64,000 nucleotides of DNA, taken from NCBI RefSeq assembly GCF_003589595.1, contig NW_020653713.1, forward strand, positions 5,284,330 to 5,348,329. The letters run 5' to 3'. The stretch comes from Hyposmocoma kahamanoa (Eukaryota > Arthropoda > Insecta > Lepidoptera > Cosmopterigidae). The first letter of the stretch is position 1. Each line of letters begins with the position of its first letter. Under the pieces are notes generated by a model that made no database searches, was not told the origin of the DNA, and saw nothing but the letters and a program-made list of their open reading frames with translations. This document shows, in pieces, positions 22,749-33,189 of the stretch. Position numbers and translations under genes: made by a program.

Positions 22749-23309
22749 TTAGGGGTTAAAGTATGAAATTGTCGTTTTATTGCAATAGGTTCTTTGAATT
22801 TTCATAGAATCTTCATGGTNNNNNNNNNNNNNNNNNNNNNNNNNNNNNNNNNNNNNNNNNNNNNNNNNNNNNNNNNNNNNNNNNNNNNNNNNNNNNNNNN
22901 NNNNNNNNNNNNNNNNNNNNNNNNNNNNNNNNNNNNNNNNNNNNNNNNNNNNNNNNNNNNNNNNNNNNNNNNNNNNNNNNNNNNNNNNNNNNNNNNNNNN
23001 NNNNNNNNNNNNNNNNNNNNNNNNNNNNNNNNNNNNNNNNNNNNNNNNNNNNNNNNNNNNNNNNNNNNNNNNNNNNNNNNNNNNNNNNNNNNNNNNNNNN
23101 NNNNNNNNNNNNNNNNNNNNNNNNNNNNNNNNNNNNNNNNNNNNNNNNNNNNNNNNNNNNNNNNNNNNNNNNNNNNNNNNNNNNNNNNNNNNNNNNNNNN
23201 NNNNNNNNNNNNNNNNNNNTATTTTGATTAAATAAATTTGTTAAAAATTTAAAAAATAAACAATTTAGATTTTCAGTACAAATCGGCAATTTCATACTTT
23301 AACCCCTAT
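22749..23309. mobile_element. mariner/Tc1-type element with TA target duplication
   Basis: Terminal inverted repeats of about 27 bp are flanked by TA on both sides (22,747-22,748 and 23,310-23,311). The left end is TTAGGGGTTAAAGTATGAAA. The right end on the minus strand is ATAGGGGTTAAAGTATGAAA. 400 of about 560 bp are Ns, so coding content is unknown. The true length may differ if the gap is a placeholder. Confidence 0.75.
22820..23219. other. assembly gap (400 N)
   Basis: Run of exactly 400 Ns, the same length as the gap at 56,422. Confidence 1.
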
Positions 23310-23455
23310 TACTTCCTAGAACACTCAGGCCAGAACCAATTTAGAAAAGATCATTTCCCAAATTGGTCCTATCGTACATCGAATTCAGGACCTCCTCGTC
23401 TAGCGCCCACTGTATAAACCGTTGCGTCATCGAGGTCGTCGATATTCATATAAAG

Positions 23456-24054
23456 ATTTTTCTGGTCGGCTTAACGAGATCCCGTCTCGTTAGGCGTGAT
23501 AATAAAAAGATGTAATCAATAAAAAAACCTTTTCTATTGAAATTTGTGAGGCCTATAATTTATGTTAAAATATTTCATAATACAGTTATATAACGAGATA
23601 CATCTTTGTCCCTCCTTCACTGTTTAATACTTGTAAAACCCTTCAAACTTCAAATTTTGAAGAGCAAATCCTTAGGGCTGTGGGAACCAAACCGGTGATC
23701 GTACTACAACCCCAATCACGGTCATCGATTTACTCTAGTATTGAATATTATAAGTAGGTACGATACATTCTCTTTTAATACAGTTGCTCGAAAATTTTTG
23801 CGATGAAAGGCGTTGTGAAGTACCCTTAACCGACGGACGTATAGAAGATCATTGATGGGTGTTTATAAGGTGAATGGCGGGATCGTGGCAAGTGGAAGGA
23901 TGTAGTCTAGGGAAAAGAGCGTATATGTATGTGTTCCCCCATTTGACCGCCTCTGCAAGCAGACAGCAGTATTATTTCGTAGCCACATACGACAAAAGTT
24001 CTTTTATCACATGAAAGTAATAAGCGTAATACGAACTAAATGAAACGTCTTAGT
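23456..24054. other. intergenic, possible LINE scrap
   Basis: 23,820-23,920 (ggcgggatcgtggcaagtgg) is reminiscent of a retrotransposon C-terminal coding tail. No frame is convincing. Confidence 0.25.
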
Positions 24055-24287
24055 AAAGGGTTTTATTGAAATCGGTTACCGGAAAGTGGGCGAAACCGGA
24101 TTCATCCCCAAGTTTGCTACCCTTAGAGGTGGAATATTTGGTTAAAATTTAAATGACACTAATCTTTAGGTACCCTCTTTCCAACAAAAAAAGAATCATC
24201 AAAATCGGTTCACAAAGAGTTATCGCGTAATATACATACATAAAGAACTGTGAACCTCCTCATTTTTTTTGAAGTCGGTTAAAATTT
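24055..24287 (-). repeat. family B interspersed repeat
   Basis: 'cggattcatccccaagtttg' to 'ttttgaagtcggttaaaat', including 'ccctctttccaacaaaaaaa' and 'tcatcaaaatcggttcacaa'; full length. Confidence 0.75.
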
Positions 24288-24867
24288 ATATATATATTGA
24301 GTTATAAATTGGCATTCTACCAAGGAATTATTGATGGCCAACTCGAAATTGCGCTTGAAAAGTTAATTGAAAGCAACTGGGAGACTGGAGAGAATTTTGC
24401 CTCTACTTGTGTTCCTTGTACAAGTGGTACCCCTTCGACATAACATTGTGTGTAGTCGATCAATGTCACTAATAAATCAACCAAATACACTTTTATAGTC
24501 CCACAGTCGACTATAAATTATAAATTCGGCTAGAATATAACATTGTAGCAATGCATGGATCACGCAAGGCGCATAAACGCCGAGTCATAAAGCTGAAATT
24601 GCTTATTTATACATAAAACTTAATACATCATACATAAAACATAATAAATCTTATTATTAGGATTACGCATTCGGGGATTACCAGTGTTGGAAATAAAAGG
24701 TGTAAAATTCGTCGCTTTACTAACTGCTACATTTGACATTTTTGTCATAATCTAATAACAAAAGTAGTCTAACTCCATACAAACGTAGCAGCGCGGGTTT
24801 TATGTATGCGCGCCAACCGCGCGCCGTGTAGGGTCTCCAATTAAAACTTTAACACCATGTCTAGAAA

Positions 24868-26603
24868 AATACCATTGTGCTATTTGGAGCTATTTTGAAA
24901 AGCCTAGCGATAACAGTAAAACAGTTTTGTGCTTCATATGTAGAAAAACTTTTTCGTTTAAGACAACAGTGACAAATTTAAAGATACACCTGAAGCAAAA
25001 ACACATTGCTTCTTACAACACGTTAATAAATTCAGTACCCATCCAAAATAATTTAGCCGGTACATCAGTGACGACATGCGAGGCTGTTATGGGACTTTCG
25101 GGGCTAGTATTTGGGACTACTGTGACTTCTGAGTCACTCTAAGGTGAAAGGGCTTATCATCAGCGCCAAATAGCAGTGCACAAGCGAGTAGTAGTCCCAG
25201 TAGTGATTTCCACGTTGGTGGCGGTTCGAGTGCAAGCTTCACTGCAAGCTTCACTGCAAGCAGAAGAGTTGAATCTCCAAGAAAAGTGCAAAGAGTTGTG
25301 CAATCATACGTTTGCGCACTCAACCCATGGTAGGAGCTGCCTGATAGAAAGACCTTATCAACTACATTGCTTCCAAAAGTGTACCAGGAACGCCTCGAAT
25401 CACTGAAACTACTAGTGAAATCTGAAACAAAAAGTGTTTGCCTAACTGTAGATTGTTGGAGTTCAAGAAATCTAGATAGTTACATAGCTATCACAGCTTA
25501 TTTCCTGGGTCAAAAAGACCTGAAGTCATACTCGGTACTATTGCAATGTGATGAATTTGACAGCAGTCACACAGGGTGCAGAATCGCACAAAACTTAAAC
25601 ATGTAGCCCATGAATGGGAAATATACGAAAAAGTAAACGTTCTGGTTTCCGATAATGCGTCCAACATGCTATTAGCGGCAAACCGGCTAGGGATTGCTCT
25701 TATTTTGACTGTTACGCTCACAAGCAAATCTTGTTGTACAGGACGCCTTGTCTGAAAATAGTATAAAATGCACGATTGACAAAGTGCAAAAAACAGTGGC
25801 GCGTTTTAAAAGGAACAGTGTGGCCAAAGAAAAATTGCTAAAATATCAAGCCTTAAATCAAGAAGTAGCGCAATCGTTGACCCTGGTCAAATCAGTACCT
25901 ACTCGTTGGAATTCTGTATATTTAATGTTACAACGTTTTTGTCATTTGAAAGATGCTCTTCGGGCAACAATACCAAACTTAAACGTTGATTTACCAGTAA
26001 TACCCCAAGACGAATGGCAATGTATAGACCAGTTGTGCATAGTGCTGAAGCCATTTCTTGATGCGACGCAGGAAATGAGTGCGGAGAATTATCTTACGGC
26101 AAGTAAAGCTTTGGCTATCACTTCAAGTCTCATAGCTATACGTGAAAAATTAGAGACAAAATGTGATATTTTTGAACCAATTCTATGCGAATTGGTTCAA
26201 AAATATCACATTTTGTGATGTGTGTTCAAAAATTACAACAAACTTTAAAGACACGTCTAGGCGACATCGAGGAAAATGTTAATATAGCTGTTTGTACTTT
26301 GTTAGATCCTCGGTTTAAAACGCACGTGTTTCAACAAGAACGTAATATCGAGAACGCTAAGAGCTTTATTCTCAACGAGATGACGGTGGTTTTAGAAGAC
26401 CAAGAACAGAGCCTGGAAAACAGCCTGAGTGTTGGTACCGTAACACCAAGCGAGGTTCTGGAAAATATGTCGATTTAGAGCGATTTCGATTCCGGAATGA
26501 AAAGAATCAATAAACCTAAAACCGGACGTACTAAAGCCGAAGAAGAGCTATATATGTACCTCGCTGAAAGCAACATTAAGCGTACTGAACGACCATTGTA
26601 ATG
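24868..26603 (+). pseudogene. hAT transposase, BED-finger type, pseudogene
   Basis: The order of motifs identifies a ZBED-like hAT transposase. A BED finger at 24,930-25,004 reads C-x2-C … H-x4-H (CFICRKTF … IHLKQKH), preceded by CAIWSYFEK. VCLTVDCWSSRN (about 25,438-25,473) contains the first catalytic Asp region. VPTRWNSVYLMLQRF lies at about 25,892-25,936 and LLDPRFK at about 26,300. The C-terminal dimerisation segment EEELYMYLAESN runs up to 26,600, where a TAA precedes the expected WW. The frame changes at least twice (frame of 24,927, then of 25,367, then of 26,185) and has in-frame stops at 25,140, 25,604 and 26,478. A 12-bp tandem duplication (gcaagcttcact, 25,233-25,256) and a hairpin at 26,156-26,216 also disrupt it. 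A nuclear DNA-cutting enzyme in intact relatives; not functional here. Confidence 0.85.
26156..26216. repeat. perfect 27-bp inverted duplication in the hAT transposase
   Basis: Arms 26,156-26,182 (ACAAAATGTGATATTTTTGA…) and 26,190-26,216 are exact reverse complements around a 7-nt loop. The reading frame shifts at this spot. Confidence 0.95.
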
Positions 26604-26639
26604 GTGGCGAAGCCACAAGTGCATATACCCAACACTATT

Positions 26640-27329
26640 TTTAATGTTTTCGAAACACTGTTATATTATAGTGAAGTTTTTCCAACGCCGGCTTTATTGT
26701 AAACGACCGGCGTACTCGTCTAACTTCTTCGAAAGTAAACCAAATAATGTTTTTTAATGCCAATAAATTTCAATTTAAAAGAATGTGTAAAAAATCTGTA
26801 AATATCAAGCAAACGAAAAAAAAAGTAAAAAAGTGAAAAAAAAACAAAAAGAAAACGTGTAAGTATATTTTGTAAATAAATCTAAGAAAGCAACCTATCA
26901 ATGAACTTTTAAATACGCCTTTAACTTATTTTTGTAATTTGGTACAGACTTATGTAAATTAAAATAGACCATTTACAGACAGTCCTAAGCCTGTTAAATT
27001 ATGAAGGGAAGCTCATTGGTTTATCTTCTATAATACTTATTTTTATGTAATAGTTACAAAACAAATGAAGTCGGTCGTAAGTAAATATAAAAAACTGTAG
27101 ACTATTCTATAGACAGACCATAAATATACAAGTTGGCACGCGTCAACTATTTCACGTTTCTTTCCATTCGTTACATTATCACACGACCTTGAGTTGTTAA
27201 AAATTATACTTTTAACACTTTAAATAGCGCGCTTATAAAAATTTAGCATTTAGCACGTTATGCGAATATAGCAGTTCATCTCATCTTTACTTAAAAATGA
27301 TATCAAATAGTAGACGTGTTTATTGTTGT
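26640..27329. other. intergenic, nothing recognised
   Basis: A+T-rich, including a purine-rich A-tract at 26,808-26,855. No gene. Confidence 0.4.
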
Positions 27330-27745
27330 TTGAATAAGGGTGCTGATGAAATTACAGGGTACAAGGGGCTTTTTAACTTATGTGTCAGAGTGACGGGTGC
27401 TCTGAACGACAATTGCCATGGACAGGCGTGTCACTTACCATCGCACAACTTGTTCGTGCCGTCACTTTGCATCATATAAAAATATTGTTAGATAAAATAT
27501 CGTACCTGCCTTTTCTGACTGTCTTACAATTAGCGACTTGCGTTAGAAAAATTTTTCAATGCAATATCTTTTTAACCGACTTCAAAAAAAAGGAGGAGGT
27601 TCTCGATTCGACTGTATTTTTATAACCGACCCTTTAAAACCGAAATGCAGCATTATAATTATAATAATACTAACATTACTGCTTGGCGGCAGAAATAAAA
27701 AAGGTGGCAGTTTTTATTTCTTGAGGTGCTACTGCTACTAAAATA
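27330..27745. repeat. SINE-A (+), family B end (+), SINE-A 5' part (-)
   Basis: 27,335-27,485 is a SINE-A 3' half in plus orientation (tgacgggtgct … aacttgttcgtgccgtcact). 27,567-27,615 is the first 50 bp of family B (taaccgacttcaaaaaaaag). 27,630-27,742 is SINE-A in minus orientation (acattactgcttggcggcag). Confidence 0.65.
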
Positions 27746-28384
27746 AAGTATCTGAAAGATCTCGAAACATTGTGGGTTGCTATGTAGGAGCTTTTTCGAC
27801 GTCTAAAAAACCCATTATAATGATCTGTAACAAATACCAAAAGAAATCCGTAAGGTACGCTGACTTGGTCTGTGGCTCAATTGTTTAAGGACACCGAGCT
27901 TCTGGCGCTAATTGATTTTAGATATTCCATTCGCTCCGTGCATATGTGCGTATGGTATACGGTTTTAAAGCCGTATGTAAGCCCAAGCGACACAACCAAA
28001 AACGACACGTCTGACAGCCGAAGCAGGACTACAGCGGACAGGAGGGAAGCGTGGCAGCTCTAGCTAGTAAGGGCGAATCGCGTGCGAATTTAGGTATTTC
28101 TTTATTATTTGTTTCTTCTTTTAAAAATGTACGGAGTATACGTTATAGCAAAAATGTAGTTTTGTTATTATTCAAAAACTGATGACCTTCGGTGATGTAT
28201 TTACGCCGTACTAAGGGTTTTTTATTTTATTTTCTATCGATGAAACTACAAGTAATCGTGTTTCTAAAGAGTATGATATATAGAGTGAATCCTTAAATAT
28301 CTTATGCATTAATTTCATAGCTAAAGCTTTAGTAATAACGATACATCAAGTGATTAAATGAACACAATTATTTCGCAATTACGT
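27746..28384. other. intergenic, nothing firm
   Basis: A tRNA-like phrase (ctgtggctcaattgtttaag) near 27,870 may be a SINE head. No cloverleaf closes. Confidence 0.3.
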
Positions 28385-28530
28385 ATCGCTGCGTCGGCGC
28401 AGTCTTATGACACCGACATGGCAACAGAGACTGGTTCGAACTCCGTCAGAGGGAAGGACTTTTTCTTTGTGTTCGATCTTTGTATCAATAATAACAAACT
28501 AAAGGAGTATTATCACAAAAAAATATAATA
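28385..28530 (+). repeat. tRNA-derived SINE (SINE-G1)
   Basis: B-box-like 'ctggttcgaactccg' at 28,430-28,444, then 'gtgttcgatctttgtatcaa' and 'aactaaaggagtattatcac', the body shared with 18.76-18.84 kb. Confidence 0.6.
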
Positions 28531-30868
28531 AAATAATGGTTGTAACACCACTATTATAATCAATTAACAAATATTACAATTCGTTATAAATTGTGACATC
28601 TTCTTAATTAAACTTGTCCGATCAACTTGATATTTGATACAGGTATTTATTTGGATGCGGCAACCAGGACTACTCAACTCGAGAGGAGTTATTCATAGCA
28701 GATTGCCACAGTTGACAGAGAAGTTGACATGTATGTTGTGACTATTTGGAATTACACTATTTTAAACTAACGGTTATAACACCATTACGATATTCAATTA
28801 ATAAATATAGCAAATAAAGAATATGTCACAGTTAATGATTTTAAAAGTATTTATATTTCTTTTTTTGTGAGTTTTCAAAAATGTTGTTCTTGTTTTTCTA
28901 AAATGTTTGTGTCACTTTCGATATTAATATTATTAGTTTTATTATTGAATACAAAACAAATGTTTTGTCCTAATATTAATGTAATAACGTAGGTACGTTT
29001 TTGTTACAATGCCCAAATCAATCGTCGACTGTATCTTGTTAAGCCAAAAAAATCCACTCGACACTCGAAGGCGGGTCGCTTTTTCGCACAATACGAAGCA
29101 ATCAAAGAAATTACACAAAACACTTATTCCGGCACATCACACAAGAAACGTCCAACTCTCAATCAAGCCCCCACCAATCGTGATACCAGTGATGTCTGTT
29201 TAAATTATCGATGGAACACAATTTTAAAATATTTTTCTTTTTTGTATTTCTATGTTTTCTCTTTGCATTGAAAAGTCCTGTCGCCGTCGTCCTCTGCATT
29301 TCTATTCTGTTTGAGTGTGCCCATTTGGTGGATCTTACTGTAACCTACAATTACCATCACCCTCGTCCGGTCTAACACAATCCGCCTGTTCTCAGTCCTC
29401 CTCTAGTAGATTCGTTGCTCTTCTGCGACTTTTTTTCCTATGATTGCTTTAAAAATGTAAAGCACGAATTTGGAATATTCTATTTCGGTATTATTCATCC
29501 ATATTAATAAGTACAACAAAGAAAAACTTGCATACTAATGTTAGTAATTACACCTTATAAATATGCAGGTTTAGGATACACATGAAGTCATGCATTAAAC
29601 CAAAATTATAGGATTATTAATCAACTGTATAAGAAATCTTGCTAAAGAAATTAAATGAGGGAGTCATTTATAAAAGGACCACAATTATAAAGAAAGAAGA
29701 TTCGACCTTCAATATATCGAAAGATTTTCCATGTCGACTAAGAAAATATCGACACTAGCACAATCCTACACCTACTACACTATTTCGAGGTCTAATTTAT
29801 CCAGGGCGCGACTAATACAAACGGGCCTCATTGTCATTTGCTAAATTATCGGGAGGGTCGAGGAGGCTCTTAATGCGTCGGTTTGATGGACTACAGCGAT
29901 GCTGTTAATGAGTATTCGATGGGTTCGTGTAGTACACTTTTGCAGTAAGTATTGGACTTTTTTGTTCTCTAACTGGAAAATAACAACACCTCAAGTTGGA
30001 TATTGGAAATATTATATTTGATTTGGCTATTGTTAAGAAAAGGCGGAGGTTCTTATTGGAGGCTTTTTTATTAAACAAATCTGGTCGCGTTGTTCATAAT
30101 AAGTAACATAATCCAACGCGAAAGACACTAGGCCATCATCCACCAGATCGCGTCATCTTATTCATAAACAGGGACACGAAAAAAGGAGCCTGACTGGCAT
30201 GAGTAGAAACCCATGCCAGTCGGAATCCTTCAAGAATCTCAGCATGCTCCTGAGTTTACTGAACACTTCGGGGAGCGACTTCGGGACTGGAAGGTACGTC
30301 GCCTTGTAGTAGAATAGACTTTCATCTATGTTGTCTATACAGTAACTTCAATTACACGTAGTTAATTTTAAATGGGGTTTCTACAGATAGCAACATACAA
30401 GTACGACCCTACTTCAGCTGTTTATCATACATGTTATATCAAGCAATCTTGGCAAACAAGAAAAATAAAATACGGAAACAGAAATAGCCGAGCGTAGTAT
30501 CTGGAGCTCGTAAGACATCAGCAAAATGAAATTAATTAAATTAAGACCCGTAATCTATAAGTCTTATATTAAATGCGTGAAGGTTGAAATGTCACTCACT
30601 CACTTCGAGTGTTTATTCATCACTCATTTCGTGTATTATTACTTCGAGTGTTCAAGCTCTGCGTCGAAGTGTGCACATACAGCACACAGTCACACCAAAC
30701 ATACAGGGAATCCGCGGAATTATATACAATTTGAAGTTACCATACCTAATTCTAACGGTTTTTAAATGGGTATATTTATACAATTAGGTATAGTACATAC
30801 TTGATTATTAGAAGGTTCAGGCACCCGATAGATTCCGTGGTCGCTGTGTGCTTTACATGTGAGCACAC
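28531..30868. other. intergenic
   Basis: 28,535-28,620 and 28,767-28,825 are a loose direct repeat (ggttgtaacaccactattat / ggttataacaccattacgat). A 10-bp-arm hairpin (gactggcatg … catgccagtc) lies at 30,191-30,220. No gene is called. The 64-codon frame at 29,009-29,203 has no recognisable domain. Confidence 0.35.
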
Positions 30869-30871
30869 TAA

Positions 30872-31036
30872 GGGTCGTATTCTAGAACTCTACTCAATGC
30901 TCAAGTCAGGATTTGAGTATGGTTTAAAGCACTCGAAATCATACTCAAGTCCCTTCCATTAGGGTCGTATTTGCAGTGCTTGAAATCATACTCAGATCCT
31001 GACTTGAGCATTGAGTAGAATTCTGGAATACAGCCC
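30872..31036. mobile_element. Harbinger-like MITE with TAA target duplication
   Basis: Arms of about 65 bp: the left arm is GGGTCGTATTCTAGAACTCT… and the right arm on the minus strand is GGGCTGTATTCCAGAATTCT…. The shared core CTACTCAATGCTCAAGTCAG is identical in both. It is flanked by TAA at 30,869-30,871 and 31,037-31,039. A 3-bp TWA-type duplication with a GGG start fits PIF/Harbinger non-autonomous elements (family knowledge). The centre repeats part of the end (agggtcgtattt at 30,961). Non-coding. Confidence 0.75.
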
Positions 31037-31529
31037 TAAGCCTAAGTCAGCGTCTTGCCAACGTACCTACAGAGTCGATCAGCAAAGCTGCACAAGCCAA
31101 ATTCGCACCGCGTAGAGACGGACCGTACGTTATAATTAATGAACACGGACCTACGAAGTAGCGTATCCAGACAAACCTGACGTACCCATTGGAGTTTATC
31201 ACTCAAGTGCTCTAAAGATATATCATGGAGAACAATCCACACTGCCGGTACAACCTTTGAGACGCAGAGGACGTCCGAAGAAAACACGTCTGCGCGGCCG
31301 CGGCGCAAGGCCAGCCTGGCGTTAATGATCGACTGCTGGTGGTCTGCTCCCGTTCTTTTGGTTTAGTCGAGTATTACTTCATTCATTCATCTCAGCCTGT
31401 TAACACTGTTAACACCCACTGCTGGGTACAGGCAATAGTGTAGTATTACTGGGTGTAGCATTACTTATTTGTCCAAAATTGTTTCGGACAGATGTTAACG
31501 GGAGTAGACACTCTAAATAGTGACGAACG

Positions 31530-31645
31530 TCGGGTATACGCCGCGCTGGCGTTGCGTCGCCGCCACACGGACGTCATATCGACGCTGTGCTTGCTTTGGC
31601 TCGACGCTGACGCTCGAAAGATGGTAGTGTGGGGTCTCTATAACT
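31530..31645. repeat. half copy of the 43.4-kb MITE
   Basis: 'cgacgctgtgcttg' and 'cgctgacgctcgaaagatgg-tagtgtg' match the right half of the element at 43,426-43,659. The left arm is missing. Confidence 0.55.
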
Positions 31646-31837
31646 CAAAGCGTGAGCACCAAGCTATATAATCATCGACATCTTGGATGACCATCTTATA
31701 AACTCTTGAACCATGGCCCGGCGCTGCGTGACGTTTATTAATAAGCGGAAATTTGTACAACTCTCACATTATGCGTAATGAATAATTTATCGTTGATGTG
31801 CACTCAAGTAGCACTTGAGATGGATTACCGAACATGG

Positions 31838-32015
31838 AAATTATCAGAAGTTTAGTGTCGCCATCTCTGAGCTCCCGGTTTCGATCCCCGGCCGAGTCAA
31901 TGTAAAAAACTAACTTTTCAATATTGTCTCGGGTATGGTTGTTTGTGGTACTGTGTCGCTGTTTCCGATTACCATTATGCAAGTGCTTTATTATTTTGGG
32001 ATTAGAGCAACGTGT
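31838..32015 (+). repeat. tRNA-derived SINE-C copy
   Basis: B-box-like 'cggtttcgatccccgg' at 31,877, then 'gagtcaatgtaaaaaactaa', 'tattgtctcgggtatggttg' and 'ccgattaccattatgcaagt'. The body matches 16.06-16.19 and 59.35-59.47 kb. Confidence 0.65.
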
Positions 32016-32813
32016 GTGTTTTTTTCTAATATTTATTTGTTATTTACACTTAGTCGTGCTCAATTAAATTCGTAATTCGATGACAAATTAATACAAAACC
32101 ATGACAAATATATTTACAACTATAGCTGAAGCAAGTTTAACGAGAATTCTGTGAAAAGTAATGTCTGAAAGAGAAATAGAAATGTTCATTAAAATCCGAG
32201 ACTGAAAAATAAAGCTCACGATACACGTTCCAACTGTACCCGTGTACAACTTTTTGGTGCAAAACTCTTGAGTAAAGACCTGTGCACATATCCTGAGTTG
32301 GCGACATACTAGGAGTAATATATCTTTTGTACATAATTATGTATATTGCGTGTCACTGTTTTTGAAACTCTTATTAAATACAATTTTAAATTAAAAAAAA
32401 ATTACACGTAACTGTAGTCACTACCAAGAATGTCAAAATTTAAATAAAAATGTTTTAATTTATCTTTTTCTGCAGGAATGCTGCTTGCGTCGCGTTATAA
32501 ATGTGAAAATGTCATATTTTTGGTTACGTTGTCAAAATTGGTGTCAAAGGTGTCCAAAAAGTCAACGTAAAGCGGGCACCGGGCGAGAGACCAGGTTATA
32601 TAAAATAAAATACATAATCCATGTCAATTAGTTAGGTGGCATTAGGCATATAAATTTGAGATCTTTATGTACTCTAAAATTTTAAAATTTTGCAATGCGT
32701 TTTTCGTGTAATCATAAATAACCATACTATATATCGCAGTCACAAATCAAACAATGAATATTTAGTAAAAAAAAAGTTTCATGGAGTTTTGGTTTAAAAA
32801 AAATTTAGCTATC
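32016..32813. other. intergenic, nothing recognised
   Basis: A+T-rich flank of the Penelope insertion. Confidence 0.4.
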
Positions 32814-33189
32814 TTTAACACTACATATCGAGTTTTTAGGTTTTCGCGATTGTTACACATAGGAAATGAAACTATTTTTCCAGATTTAAATCGCGTATAT
32901 TTGTTTTTTCAAACAAACCAACGTTTCGGGTCCTTTACAGGTCCCATGGTCACGGTTGACTGAGGTGGTACAGTCTTCAACCAGTTATGTTTAATATTGA
33001 TGCAAACCAACCTATTTTTTCATTATAATTACAATAGTTATTAATTAAATACCTTATTTTTAATTTTACAAAGAAAACATTCCAATTGACGCTACATTAA
33101 AGTTTTACAAATTATTTTATTCAATGAATTTTTATTAAGTTCAATTTATTATAGAAATTAGAATACTCTAAAACATATTAATTAGTACT

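Larger units (their letters stand above)
22690..23455 (-). repeat. SINE-G2 split by a mariner-like MITE
   Basis: 22,690-22,748 (ccctgttctatgagtaccag ... cattgaag) and 23,310-23,455 (cttcctagaacactcaggcc ... tgcgtcatcgagg) are two halves of one SINE. They rejoin at a single TA once the element at 22,749-23,309 is taken out. Confidence 0.65.
24682..26637 (+). mobile_element. hAT DNA transposon, decayed
   Basis: Encloses the transposase relic below. Proposed ends: CAGTGTTGGAAATAAAAGG at 24,682 and, read on the minus strand, TAGTGTTGGGTATATGCAC ending at 26,637. Their first nine bases agree except for the first. hAT elements typically start CAG(T/G)G and make 8-bp target duplications. I do not see a matching 8-mer here, so the boundaries are tentative. 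Confidence 0.5.

Noticed and set aside
22794..23295. 145-160-codon frames on both strands across the first gap
   Set aside because: Almost entirely Ns.
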